Shown: positions 8,292 to 15,355, counted from the first letter of the stretch. The stretch: 22,832 nt of DNA from a virus (IMGVR_UViG_3300042946_001068:1-22832); one strand, 5' to 3'. Numbers and translations are program-made. The notes: generated by a model not told the origin, from the letters alone.

Positions 8292-8714
8292 TTATACCCT
8301 ACTTGCTATAGTTAAACGACCCTCAATGTATCTTTTTCTTACTTCTAAATAAGTTGCAATTCGGTTTTGAGGCACAGGAATAAATTGCCATTGTCCTGTA
8401 ACCATACTACCACTTGAATCAGTAAGTACAGCATCAGCAATTAATTGATAATTAAAAACCAAATTACTCCAATTACCAATCATCCTTCCCTTTAAATAAA
8501 GAATATTTTGTCCCATTTGAGCATCTTCAAACAAAGGTTTAAAATCCTTCTTAATAGATACAGAAGCTTGAACAATCACAGTAGAAACTGTTTCAATCCT
8601 ATTCCCCACAGCATCCTCAACAAAATGACCATTACCCATTTGAAAGGTTAAGGTTAAGTTAGAATTAAAGGGTTCTAAATATCCAATTGTTTGGTTTACA
8701 TAGGAGGAAATCAT
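8292..8714 (-). CDS. Head closure-like protein, divergent from the connector gene
   Basis: From the ATG at 8714-8712 this encodes 140 residues beginning MISSYVNQTIGYLEP. It is mostly beta (RIETVSTVIVQASVSIKK, QNILYLKGRMIGNW) and ends EVRKRYIEGRLTIASRV. Its place before the neck gene suggests a head closure or stopper protein. The frame stays open up to a TTG at 8771, but ATG 8714 is the more natural start. That ATG shares the palindrome TCATGA with the start codon of the plus-strand connector gene, so the two genes are head to head with overlapping start codons. No Shine-Dalgarno precedes it on the minus strand, unlike its downstream neighbours. Function is inferred from order only. Confidence 0.5.
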   Translation of the reverse strand: MISSYVNQTIGYLEPFNSNLTLTFQMGNGHFVEDAVGNRIETVSTVIVQASVSIKKDFKPLFEDAQMGQNILYLKGRMIGNWSNLVFNYQLIADAVLTDSSGSMVTGQWQFIPVPQNRIATYLEVRKRYIEGRLTIASRV

Positions 8715-9126
8715 GATTTTATTCAGTAACTTTATTGTCAAATATCCAGAATTTGCGGGTGAAGAAACCAAGTTTAATTTGTTTTTACCAGAAGCACTTC
8801 TAGAAGTTGAACTGTACCATTGGGGAACTTTAAAAGACGTGGCAACTGAGTTATTGACCGCTCACAAAATTACCTTAACTAAACAAAGTACGGGTAGTGA
8901 TTACAGTACGGGAGTCTTAAAACGCTTAGAAGTAGATGATGAGTCTTACAACATTGAGTTACAAAGTGTTCCCGATAGCTACGGACAAAGTAAGTATGGA
9001 CTTGAGTACCAACGACTGTTAAAGATAGTCACAAATACCAGTCCAGAATCAGCATCACCAACCAAAGGTACATCCATGTTTGGGCTTCGGGGAAACAGCC
9101 CAATCAAGTGGTCACAGTCTAAATAA
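8713..9126 (+). CDS. DUF4054-like head-tail connector, inverted within virion operon
   Basis: This 137-residue protein resembles the DUF4054 head-tail connector (adaptor) family: FIVKYPEFAG at the N-terminus, then a helix with LPEALLEVELYHWGTLKDV, ATELLTAHKITL, and a C-terminal YGQSKYGLEYQRLLKIV that matches the family's YG-x-x-Y-x-x-L-x-K ending. A perfect AGGAGG (8702-8707) precedes the ATG. The gene lies between the major capsid and head closure genes, exactly where a connector is expected, yet it is on the plus strand while every other virion gene here is on the minus strand. Its start overlaps that of 8292-8714 and its end overlaps the capsid gene end by 8 nt. It therefore needs its own plus-strand promoter. 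The only candidate I see is weak: TTAAGT with TAAATA about 17 nt later, around 8655-8685. Confidence 0.75.
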   Translation: MILFSNFIVKYPEFAGEETKFNLFLPEALLEVELYHWGTLKDVATELLTAHKITLTKQSTGSDYSTGVLKRLEVDDESYNIELQSVPDSYGQSKYGLEYQRLLKIVTNTSPESASPTKGTSMFGLRGNSPIKWSQSK

Positions 9127-10297
9127 CTGTCAACGCAGTGGTACTGTTGGTACTTCTAGCCCCAATAAACCGAGGGTCCATCACAAGAGGAAAGCCACGT
9201 CCCGCTACAGTGATTTTTTCTTGAGGTGGTTCTTTGCTGACGACTTCAGTACTAGTTACCAGCCCCCCAGCAAAGTTGTTAGAAGCAGTGGGAACAATCG
9301 CCCGTTCAATGTAGTTATCAAGAGCAAAAAAGTAATAGTCAGCAGGGACATAGGTTTTTACTTCTGTGCCTACACGACCTGAACCGCGCTGATAGTAAAC
9401 CGCATCGGAAACAATAATCTCAATGTTGGGATTTTGACCACCACCTGCTAATAATCGTTGTCCAACCACACCACCAATTTCCTGTAAAGATGGAGGTGGC
9501 AAAGCAGCTACGGCACTGGCATTAGCTGCTTCTAAGGTTGTAATCATCCCTCTAGACCGTCCTACAATTTCTTTAGTGCTAGTTTGGTTTCTAAGGTTGT
9601 TAGCAGTTAGCCTAGACATAACAATATAAGGAGGAAATCTCTTAACACTGTTGTAGTAACTAGACAAGTGGCTCACCAAATCATCAATACCTGTAGCGGT
9701 AGTTGAAGCAGACCACACAGCAGTACCCGTCAAAGCAGATGGTAAATTTTCCGAAGGGATTTGACTTCTGTAACTAAGAACTGCTGACGCTCCTGATGTA
9801 GGGTCAGGATAGTTGCATTGTCCAGTACAAGCAATCAGCAAAGTCAACACAGTATGTAAGTTAATAACAGACTGGGTAAGCAGTGCAGGTACGCCTAAAA
9901 AGATATTTCTAATAGCTTCAGACGCTTGAGCGTTACCAGACATTGCCAAACGTTCCGCCTGTTGAGCAAGGTTAAAATCCTCTTCAGTAATCAATCTAGA
10001 TTTAGCCAGTTTAAAATTACCAAAGGTTTCTTGAGTCACGCTAAGGCGTTCTACATCTTGGGGAATAGCACCATCAGTAGCTACCACATAAGCAAGAGTA
10101 GGAGTATAAGCCCGCATTTTGAGCAATGCTAAAACCGGATCACTATACTGAACAAAAGGGAAAAAACGATTCAAAGCAGGGTCGGGATAACCGTCAGCAT
10201 AGACTTCACCAGTGCTAGAGACAGTTGCCAGTTGCAAGTCAATAGCCCGCTGAACCACGCCCGGTTGTGAGTTAATTAATTCAATAATTGAGGGCAT
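9119..10297 (-). CDS. Major capsid protein (HK97-fold, lambda gpE / Phage_cap_E type)
   Basis: This is a 392-residue protein without membrane segments, in the main structural operon between head and connector genes. It begins with a helix, MPSIIELINSQPGVVQRAID. The first third contains FVQYSDPVLALLKMRAYTP and AKSRLITEEDFNLAQQAERL, and the middle has DDLVSHLSSYY...RFPPYIVMS. The end, DNYIERAIVPTA...EPPQEKITVAGRGFPLVMDP, has the closing pattern of gpE-type capsids, where the last domain reports a peptide- and salt-independent 'proline then residue pair' region before the C-terminus. Length fits. The ATG at 10297 follows the upstream stop after 3 nt. It should be the most abundant virion protein. 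Confidence 0.75.
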   Translation of the reverse strand: MPSIIELINSQPGVVQRAIDLQLATVSSTGEVYADGYPDPALNRFFPFVQYSDPVLALLKMRAYTPTLAYVVATDGAIPQDVERLSVTQETFGNFKLAKSRLITEEDFNLAQQAERLAMSGNAQASEAIRNIFLGVPALLTQSVINLHTVLTLLIACTGQCNYPDPTSGASAVLSYRSQIPSENLPSALTGTAVWSASTTATGIDDLVSHLSSYYNSVKRFPPYIVMSRLTANNLRNQTSTKEIVGRSRGMITTLEAANASAVAALPPPSLQEIGGVVGQRLLAGGGQNPNIEIIVSDAVYYQRGSGRVGTEVKTYVPADYYFFALDNYIERAIVPTASNNFAGGLVTSTEVVSKEPPQEKITVAGRGFPLVMDPRFIGARSTNSTTALTVI

Positions 10298-10300
10298 AAA

Positions 10301-11248
10301 TTACACCAAACGAATTTCAGGATATAAAGCGGCTAGTTGTCCATCCATATAAGGCAACCTAGACCCATAAACATCGCCTTCTAAGTAGAGAGCGTAATTC
10401 TGGCTTTCTCTGTACAGCAAATCAATAGGAACTTCAGGAGACAACATTCCTAAGTTTTCCGGTGAACTAGCAGCCACACCTATAGGCATACCCAAAGGCA
10501 CGGATACAGAAGCTGCACTAATGGTGACAACATCTGTAACTGTGTTAACCGCAGAGATTGTACCTATAGCTGCGTTAGGAGCAAATACAGCGGCAGAAGC
10601 GGTAGAAGTACCATTACTAGCTGTAGTAGTAGCAGTAAAACTGTAAAGACTGGTAAAATCTTTTGCCCAAAAGACGATTACCATAGCAGGGGAAGTACCA
10701 GCCACCGATAAACCAGAAACCAGTCTAGAAGTATAAGAATTAGCAGCGATCGCTCCAATTACTTTATTAGCCACGTTAGTATTGGTTGCTGCCAATGAAC
10801 CACCAATATCGCCAGCCACCACAGTATAAGTAACAGCAACACCATTGACGGTTACAGTGATAGTATCATTAGCAGCCCATCCTGTACTTGAGGATGAGAT
10901 TGTCAATCTTACTGAAGGTGCAATGATAGAGAGAACATCAGTAGGTATGAAAATACCAGCAGTACCGACAGGGAAAGAAATACTGGTAGCACTAGCAGCG
11001 GTAGCAGTTCTAGTAGTCATACGGGGTAAAATCCGATTGCCCACCAACGAAGTTGAAGTACCACTACCAGCAAAGAAACCAGGAGCAAAAATTTTAACGA
11101 GCTTACGGATAGCCCCAGTAGATCCCGTTGCATAGGCTTCATTTAAGCGGGTGTATCGGGTAGGGGTTGTTTCTGTAGCCCGTGCTAATACAGGAAAAAA
11201 CCCTGATAACTCATCGTCGTAAAGATACGACTCATAACGCATAGTCAT
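10301..11248 (-). CDS. Head protein between protease and capsid, decoration-like
   Basis: This is a 315-residue protein. The N-terminal 60 residues are mixed (MTMRYESYLYDDELSGFFPV, then LNEAYATGSTGAIRKLVKIF). A long Ala/Thr/Ser/Val-rich beta region follows, with VNGVAVTYTVVAGDIGG near residues 134-151, a domain pattern common in phage virion proteins. It closes with a charged C-terminus (SRLPYMDGQLAALYPEIRLV). Genes between protease and major capsid often encode decoration proteins such as lambda gpD, but this one is much larger and may be a fusion of a decoration-like domain with an added beta domain. The ATG at 11248 is 4 nt after the protease stop codon. A second in-frame ATG lies at 11242. 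Confidence 0.5.
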   Translation of the reverse strand: MTMRYESYLYDDELSGFFPVLARATETTPTRYTRLNEAYATGSTGAIRKLVKIFAPGFFAGSGTSTSLVGNRILPRMTTRTATAASATSISFPVGTAGIFIPTDVLSIIAPSVRLTISSSSTGWAANDTITVTVNGVAVTYTVVAGDIGGSLAATNTNVANKVIGAIAANSYTSRLVSGLSVAGTSPAMVIVFWAKDFTSLYSFTATTTASNGTSTASAAVFAPNAAIGTISAVNTVTDVVTISAASVSVPLGMPIGVAASSPENLGMLSPEVPIDLLYRESQNYALYLEGDVYGSRLPYMDGQLAALYPEIRLV

Positions 11249-11252
11249 AGTA

Positions 11253-12392
11253 TTAATCTATAATTGGTTTAGATTGACCTAAAGATTGAATAATCTGTAA
11301 AGCCCGTGTTTCTAAATCAGCAGGATTAGACTGACCAGCATTGACAATAGGCTCAGAAATTGACTGTTTCAGATTAAGTAAAGGTGCGGTTCTCTTATTG
11401 ATTAATTCAAGATGAAACTCAATATAACCCAAGCGATCGCTCTTGGTATGGTGAGCAATATCATTACTGGGTTTTTCAGAAAATAATTCACCAAACTCAA
11501 CAGCAGCTAGTTTGCCTTCAGACACCAAATCTTCAGCTTTTTGACGTAAATCATAATAGCGAGATACCACTGATTCACGCTTTTCAAAAGTAGAAATAGC
11601 AGTGTTTTTTTCCTCAATAGACTTACTTAAAACCTTAATTTGTTCACTCAGTCTATTGTTTTCATTGGTTAACAAAACCTGCTTTTCAGACAATAAAACA
11701 TTAGTATTATTAGCTTCTGCTAAAGCGGCTTTAACCGTGACTAATTCCAATTCAGTTTTCTCATTCATTTTTCGATTGGGGTTGAAATTGGGGTCTCCCT
11801 TAACTGAAATATCATCAAAACATACAAGAGACTTTCCGTATCCAACTGTTGGGTCCGCTGGTATGTCTTCAGAAGATATTTCCAATAGAACTATCTTTGT
11901 CGCTTCTAAGAGGGCTTTCTTTGTCAGCATAACGCAACCATCTTTATCAGTAGCGTATTCTGCCGGGGTGATAACACGGTATTCCTCTACGGTATATCCA
12001 AAGCTGATACCTCCAGAAGTACCATCTTCAATGTCAGACATGAATTGTTCTGCTAAAGCGTTCCTAGACAGCTTCACAGTTGCCATGCCGCGATCGCCGT
12101 CCAAGCCGACTTCAGTAACAATGCCGATTTTTTGACCACGTGCATGATTTTTGAGAAAAGGACAAGTTTTATTAGTAACCCTTGTCAAGTCCCAGCTACG
12201 AGCATCGTGGGATAATTGTTCATCAAAAACGACACTAGCACCTTCAGGTAAATCACCATAGAGAGAATATCTTTCACAGATATTACTCTTAGAAGAAAAC
12301 GAGAATCCTAAAGTTCTTGCGTCCCGATTTAATAGCAAATCAGAACTTAAAACCTTAGTTAAGATAGTTTTATTTTTAGTTGTATTTGGCAT
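11253..12392 (-). CDS. HK97-family prohead protease with C-terminal scaffold-like coiled coil
   Basis: From the ATG at 12392 the protein has 379 residues. Residues 1-185 match the HK97 prohead protease fold: the likely catalytic His83 in KNHARGQKIG, Ser130 in SGGISFGY, and the ending LLEISSEDIPADP that corresponds to the family's E-I/V-S...PADP motif. Residues about 210-285 form a strong coiled coil (ELELVTVKAALAEANNT onward) like a scaffolding domain. An in-frame ATG at 11768 (MNEKTEL) could start a separate scaffold product, as in lambda C/Nu3, but no Shine-Dalgarno is seen there. The frame is open upstream to a TTG at 12563, which I reject because that extension would cross the regulator start and the operators. 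The protease matures the capsid by cleaving scaffold and capsid N-termini. Confidence 0.78.
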   Translation of the reverse strand: MPNTTKNKTILTKVLSSDLLLNRDARTLGFSFSSKSNICERYSLYGDLPEGASVVFDEQLSHDARSWDLTRVTNKTCPFLKNHARGQKIGIVTEVGLDGDRGMATVKLSRNALAEQFMSDIEDGTSGGISFGYTVEEYRVITPAEYATDKDGCVMLTKKALLEATKIVLLEISSEDIPADPTVGYGKSLVCFDDISVKGDPNFNPNRKMNEKTELELVTVKAALAEANNTNVLLSEKQVLLTNENNRLSEQIKVLSKSIEEKNTAISTFEKRESVVSRYYDLRQKAEDLVSEGKLAAVEFGELFSEKPSNDIAHHTKSDRLGYIEFHLELINKRTAPLLNLKQSISEPIVNAGQSNPADLETRALQIIQSLGQSKPIID

Positions 12393-12415
12393 AACTAAAA
12401 CATTTAAAACTGCTT

Positions 12416-12436
12416 TTAGTTTAACCGTTAAACTAA
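12416..12436. promoter_or_regulatory. 21-bp perfect palindrome upstream of the virion operon
   Basis: TTAGTTTAAC (12416-12425) and GTTAAACTAA (12427-12436) form perfect 10-bp arms around one central base, 24 bp upstream of the protease start. This symmetry and size fit a homodimeric repressor or activator operator. The XRE protein encoded next door is the obvious candidate ligand, by inference only. Confidence 0.6.
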
Positions 12437-12485
12437 TTTTTGACTTAATTAAATCTGCGAAAAAAGCGGGAATCAGCGGTTTTCT

Positions 12486-12521
12486 TTGATATATTATTAG
12501 TGGTGTAAATAATAATATATC
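12486..12521 (+). promoter_or_regulatory. Promoter of XRE gene embedded in a perfect inverted repeat
   Basis: TTGATA (12486-12491) and TAATAA (12510-12515), 18 nt apart, form a likely promoter. It would start transcription only a few bases before the ATG at 12526. The same stretch is a perfect 12-bp inverted repeat: GATATATTATTA (12488-12499) and TAATAATATATC (12510-12521) with a 10-nt spacer. A protein bound here would cover the promoter, so autoregulation is plausible. Confidence 0.5.
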
Positions 12522-12525
12522 AGTC

Positions 12526-12792
12526 ATGATTGTAGAACCAAATAGCTTTGAAACCTTGTCCACAGAAGGGAAAATAGGAATCTTAATTTATATAGCTCGT
12601 GAGAAAGCAGGAATGTCTAGGAAACAACTAGCAGCAAAAATTGATAAATCCGTCAACGTAATAATTGCCATAGAAGACTTGTTCAAAGAACGGGACGGCA
12701 GAAGACAGACCATAGCATTTAGTGAGATTGAATCAATTGCCAATGCTTTAAATCTCCCTATTCAATCTTTACTCCCAAAAAACGTATATTGA
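12526..12792 (+). CDS. XRE-family helix-turn-helix regulator
   Basis: This is an 88-residue single-domain protein. Residues about 16-85 form a Cro/C1-type helix-turn-helix: KIGILIYIAREKAGMSRKQL and AAKIDKSVNVIIAIED, then a loop (ERDGRRQTI) and FSEIESIANALNLPIQSLLP. It is divergent from the virion operon and separated from it by 133 bp holding two perfect inverted repeats. It lacks a peptidase or dimerisation domain, so it resembles Cro-like or accessory regulators more than full C1/LexA-type repressors. No Shine-Dalgarno precedes the ATG and the predicted transcript start is almost at the codon, so it may be leaderless. A role controlling the virion operon and itself is inferred. Confidence 0.8.
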   Translation: MIVEPNSFETLSTEGKIGILIYIAREKAGMSRKQLAAKIDKSVNVIIAIEDLFKERDGRRQTIAFSEIESIANALNLPIQSLLPKNVY

Positions 12793-12800
12793 CAAGAAAA

Positions 12801-12980
12801 AATCTAGCGACATTGAGGCGATCGCTAGATTCACGTAACCAGGTATGCTCATTACGATTGTAGCACATAAAAAAATCCAGTGATGTTGAAGTGATCACTG
12901 GACCGACTTGATAGTAACAAGGGGTTCTATTTTCATAATTATAGCACACAAAAAAATCAGTGGCTATAATTCCACTGATT
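12801..12980. repeat. Row of three similar hairpins with A-rich 5' flanks
   Basis: There are three perfect inverted repeats: AATCTAGCGA/TCGCTAGATT (12801-12810, 12822-12831), TCCAGTGAT/ATCACTGGA (12876-12884, 12894-12902) and AATCAGTGG/CCACTGATT (12955-12963, 12972-12980). Each is preceded by a run such as AAAAAAATC, and the last two by TAGCACA-y-AAAAA. Spacing is about 75-80 bp and loops are 8-11 nt. The first loop and arm contain a HIP1 octamer. They fill the gap between the XRE gene and the next gene. On the minus strand the A runs become T runs after each hairpin, so these may be serial terminators protecting the region from leftward transcription; regulatory binding sites are the alternative. 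Confidence 0.7.
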
Positions 12981-12997
12981 CCGCTAAATTCACGCAC

Positions 12998-13013
12998 TTG
13001 ACTATATTATAAT
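12998..13013 (+). promoter_or_regulatory. Weak candidate promoter of 13027 gene
   Basis: The stretch TTGACTATATTATAAT contains the GACTATATTA -10 block found in the repeated phage promoters farther right. No properly spaced -35 is seen. The gene's ribosome binding site (GAGGAAAT) follows directly. Confidence 0.3.
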
Positions 13014-13026
13014 CTAAAGAGGAAAT

Positions 13027-13314
13027 ATGAACAAAAATACTGAGATACCAGCAGAAAGTTTCTTAAATACAGATGTAACCCTTAAACGTACAGCAATGCT
13101 ATACAAAATACTTAATAACAGCAAAGAAGCATCAGCAACACGAAACATTGCCATTAACTCTGATTGCAACTATGAAGATTATAGCTTCAAAGAAAATCAA
13201 CACATTGCTAACGAAATCACAAGACGCTTAAATAAAATATTAGAAGGCTTTAAACAGCAAAAAAGAGTCCAGCGTTTTTATGAAGCGTCTAAACTATTTG
13301 ATGAACACAACTGA
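13027..13314 (+). CDS. Small helical protein, unknown function
   Basis: This is a 95-residue hydrophilic protein with a good ribosome binding site (AGAGGAAAT) directly before the ATG. It is predicted mostly helical and charged, with LKRTAMLYKILNNSKEASAT near residues 18-37 and a basic helix IANEITRRLNKILEGFKQQKR before the end. It has no signal peptide, membrane segment or cysteine motif. It lies alone between the hairpin row and a minus-strand gene, with a TAGGTAA/TTACCTA inverted repeat shortly after the stop codon (about 13320-13345). I do not recognise a family. Its position near the regulator suggests an early or regulatory gene, but nothing in the sequence proves it. Confidence 0.65.
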   Translation: MNKNTEIPAESFLNTDVTLKRTAMLYKILNNSKEASATRNIAINSDCNYEDYSFKENQHIANEITRRLNKILEGFKQQKRVQRFYEASKLFDEHN

Positions 13315-13377
13315 AAACTTAGGTAAATCACATTAACTTACCTAGACACAATTAAAAATATTTTATTTCACTGAAAA

Positions 13378-13408
13378 TAGTAGAAGTATTAGTAGGGTAC
13401 TTCTACTA
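13378..13408. repeat. 11-bp perfect inverted repeat at the 3' end of 13389-14252
   Basis: TAGTAGAAGTA (13378-13388) pairs with TACTTCTACTA (13398-13408) over a 9-nt loop. It spans the stop codon of the minus-strand gene. No clear T run follows in either direction, so it may be a weak terminator or an RNA-stabilising hairpin. Confidence 0.5.
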
Positions 13409-14252
13409 TACTTCCTAGTGGTTTATCGACTAGCTTAGACGTAAGTGATATAGCTTGTTGGGCTATTTGTCCTGCTTTGAGTAGCATACGTTCCCAAACC
13501 ATCCTAAACAAGCCTTTACGTCTGGTCCACTTCCAGATAATGACTTTAAAAACTGGGGTTGGTTCAACAATCTCACCATCATCACTTAGCGTTTCAATAA
13601 TCACATCACCATGTCCATGACAATTGCCACGAAAGTCGCCAGTAACATGAAATAAGGCATTATAGAACTGAACCATCATCATGCCACCGTGATCTGGCAT
13701 ACACTCAAAACTGGAAACATTCTCTGAATGTCTTAACTTCCAGTTAATCCTGTCCCTGCGGACCTGATCGAACACCTGATAGAAAATCAGGATCTTGGGA
13801 ATATCAACCCGTTCTAAGAGCGGGGGGGTAGCCGTACCTTGTCCTTCCACACCATTAGCCACACCCCAAGCCGCGCCCTTGGGACGGGAATCAATATCAA
13901 ACCAGAACAAACCCCACTGGATATGGAGTTTACGGTAAGTTCTTAAAGTGGTTTTATTATAAAACGCACCTTTCCAGTTGCTTGTCAAATAATCTTCTAA
14001 GTATTTGTGAGCGACCATGATATTCACATTCTGGTCCTTACTGCAAAGCAGCAGATTCTTCCAGTTGTCCAAATCCATATTCTTGGCATTGACTCCGTAA
14101 TCAACAGCAGCCCGCCACATTAAGGCGTTGAGAATACCCATGTGAGTGAATAAAACCCGGTCAGTCAGGTCATTGGCGATCGCATAAGCCAACTCCCGAA
14201 TTTCCGCTACTTCCTGTTCCGTTAAAATTGTTTCTACTACTTGATTTTCCAT
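13389..14252 (-). CDS. Unknown 287-residue protein
   Basis: I do not recognise this protein. It begins MENQVVETILTEQEVAEIRE and has a helical N-terminal half. The middle is rich in Trp and aromatics (WKGAFYNKTTLRTYRKLHIQ, then WGLFWFDIDSRPKGAAW). Later come FECMPDHGGMMMVQFYNALF and GDFRGNCHGHGDVIIETL, whose His and Cys residues could bind metal. The C-terminus is basic and helical (IIWKWTRRKGLFRMVWERM). It has no signal peptide. Base composition is visibly more GC-rich than its neighbours, and it is the only minus-strand gene between the regulator and terminase. It is too short and unlike a portal protein. Phage-specific or laterally acquired origin are both possible. Confidence 0.6.
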   Translation of the reverse strand: MENQVVETILTEQEVAEIRELAYAIANDLTDRVLFTHMGILNALMWRAAVDYGVNAKNMDLDNWKNLLLCSKDQNVNIMVAHKYLEDYLTSNWKGAFYNKTTLRTYRKLHIQWGLFWFDIDSRPKGAAWGVANGVEGQGTATPPLLERVDIPKILIFYQVFDQVRRDRINWKLRHSENVSSFECMPDHGGMMMVQFYNALFHVTGDFRGNCHGHGDVIIETLSDDGEIVEPTPVFKVIIWKWTRRKGLFRMVWERMLLKAGQIAQQAISLTSKLVDKPLGSIVEVPY

Positions 14253-14311
14253 AAACCATGAGTTACCATTTAATTATGTTTAATTATGTGTATCTTTAAA
14301 CCTTATTTCCC

Positions 14312-14357
14312 AACGCTGTAGCGGTTGACAGACATCAAACCGTTACAGCGTTTTTGT
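14312..14357 (+). terminator. Plus-strand terminator behind the 5' end of a minus-strand gene
   Basis: AACGCTGTAGCGGTT (14312-14326) pairs with AACCGTTACAGCGTT (14338-14352), with one mismatch, followed by TTTTTG. It reads rightward although the preceding gene is leftward, so it would stop transcripts running antisense across 13389-14252, for instance from the 13027 gene. The rest of 14253-14580 shows only a TTAATTATGT direct repeat (about 14270-14290) and AT-rich sequence. Confidence 0.7.
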
Positions 14358-14579
14358 TTTTGTAACCATCACACCTTTAGTGTAACATAGTTTTTTATCC
14401 CTGTCAAGCTAATTGGCTGGTTATTTGCTGTACTTTTAATAAATTCTCAATATTTAACTACAGTATCTTACTGGCAAACATTTATATCAAGAGAATTTAA
14501 TTCCAAAAAGATAGTTATTATCTATTAATAAGATAATGTAACCAAATATTTAAGCCCTTATTTTTCAACGCTTTCAAGC

Positions 14580-14662
14580 TTGACAAGAATATTTATGTTA
14601 TAATATATTAAGATGCACCTTTACAAACTACTAAGTAAATCTTCTTTATTTAGTAGTTTTTT
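14580..14662 (+). ncRNA. Candidate very short transcript: promoter followed at once by a terminator
   Basis: TTGACA (14580-14585) and TATATT (14604-14609), 18 nt apart, form a good promoter; an overlapping TATAAT lies at 14599. About 10 nt after the expected start, a 15-bp stem (14625-14639 with 14645-14659, one G-U pair, 5-nt loop) is followed by six T. The resulting RNA would be only about 45 nt, mostly hairpin. It could be a small RNA, a decoy, or a terminator insulating the next promoter from upstream reading. Confidence 0.4.
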
Positions 14663-14674
14663 ATTGTATGAAAA

Positions 14675-14737
14675 TTCAGTACAAAAATTTATTGACGATA
14701 TATAAATAATAAGATAGACTATATTAAGTACATAAGG
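14675..14737 (+). promoter_or_regulatory. Repeated phage promoter P1
   Basis: TTCAGTACA lies at 14675-14683, TTGACG at 14692-14697 and TATATT at 14720-14725, with a long 22-nt spacer; GTACATAAGG follows at 14728-14737. From 14711 to 14762, 52 bp including the ribosome binding site and start codon are identical to P3 (17856-17907). Confidence 0.75.
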
Positions 14738-14758
14738 AAAAAACAGGAGACAAAAGCA

Positions 14759-15289
14759 ATGAATACTTTAACATTTGGCAAACACAAGGGACAAGACATT
14801 AAAAATGTTCCTTTAGAGTATTTGGAATGGGGTTCTAACAAGCTAGAATCGCCGAAACTGAAGAAACAGTTTAAAGACGAAATTAAACGTCGCCAAGATG
14901 AAAATACCACTAAAGAAAGATTTATTCTGGAGAACATTGATTCCCCAGAAGTATGGGAAATACTTATTTCAGAAGTAGAAGCTGAATTATGGCAGCAAGA
15001 GATAAATGCAAATGCAGTTAATTGTCAGTATGATGGTCGGACTATTACACAAAAAGAAGTCAATAACTTAGCTAATGAAAAATTAGCTAAGTATAAAAAG
15101 AAAATACAATTAAGTCAGTTAGACGCTGACTTTAAAGTCAAATGGAATTTATCAGACAAGCAGATGAACACTTTGTTATCTGCATTTGAGATTAATCAAA
15201 AGATGTTTTCAACAGAAGAGAAATACCTCTCTGCTGTTGAATATATAGAAGCAAGAAATGAACTTTTATGGCAAATAATGATGCCATAA
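14759..15289 (+). CDS. DUF3820-like N-terminal domain protein
   Basis: This 176-residue protein begins MNTLTFGKHKGQDIKNVPLE and continues YLEWGSNKLESPKLKKQF. This is the short GKHKG...VP-x-x-YL-x-W domain of the DUF3820 family (often annotated as a putative quorum-sensing-regulated virulence factor, and found alone or beside nucleases). The remaining ~125 residues are charged and helical with no motif I know. The ribosome binding site AGGAGA lies at 14745-14750, 8 nt before the ATG. The gene is a closed cassette: repeated promoter P1 in front and a strong terminator behind. The 3' end holds a perfect inverted repeat TTATGGCA/TGCCATAA (15266-15289). Role unknown; DNA metabolism is the usual context of the domain. 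Confidence 0.72.
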   Translation: MNTLTFGKHKGQDIKNVPLEYLEWGSNKLESPKLKKQFKDEIKRRQDENTTKERFILENIDSPEVWEILISEVEAELWQQEINANAVNCQYDGRTITQKEVNNLANEKLAKYKKKIQLSQLDADFKVKWNLSDKQMNTLLSAFEINQKMFSTEEKYLSAVEYIEARNELLWQIMMP

Positions 15290-15328
15290 TACATAATAGA
15301 TTTAGCTTTCTCATCCTTTAACCCATTT

Positions 15329-15355
15329 AACCCACTATTAACAGTGGGTTTTTTT
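15329..15355 (+). terminator. Strong terminator directly before the terminase gene
   Basis: AACCCACT (15329-15336) pairs with AGTGGGTT (15343-15350) across six nt, followed by a run of seven T ending at 15355. The terminase ATG is only 15 nt farther on and no promoter is visible in between. Confidence 0.85.

Noticed and set aside
7968-8352. ORFs on both strands inside the neck gene
   Set aside because: They overlap the well-supported neck protein and have no start signals or recognisable motifs.
8292-8771. Longer form of the head closure-like gene starting at TTG 8771
   Set aside because: It would extend deeper into the connector gene with a rare start codon and no ribosome binding site; ATG 8714 is simpler.
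8701-9130. Connector gene as a phase-variable invertible segment
   Set aside because: No inverted repeats of useful length were found at the two edges and no invertase gene is in the window.
12393-12563. N-terminal extension of the protease up to 12563
   Set aside because: It would cross both palindromes and the XRE promoter, and protease similarity begins only after ATG 12392.
12801-12980. Hairpin row as a CRISPR array
   Set aside because: The repeated units are not identical, spacing is irregular and no cas genes are near.
12758-12997. 79-codon minus-strand ORF
   Set aside because: It runs through the three hairpins, with Phe/Tyr runs produced by the A-rich flanks, and has no start signals.
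14719-14937. 72-codon minus-strand ORF
   Set aside because: It is antisense to promoter P1 and the DUF3820-like gene.
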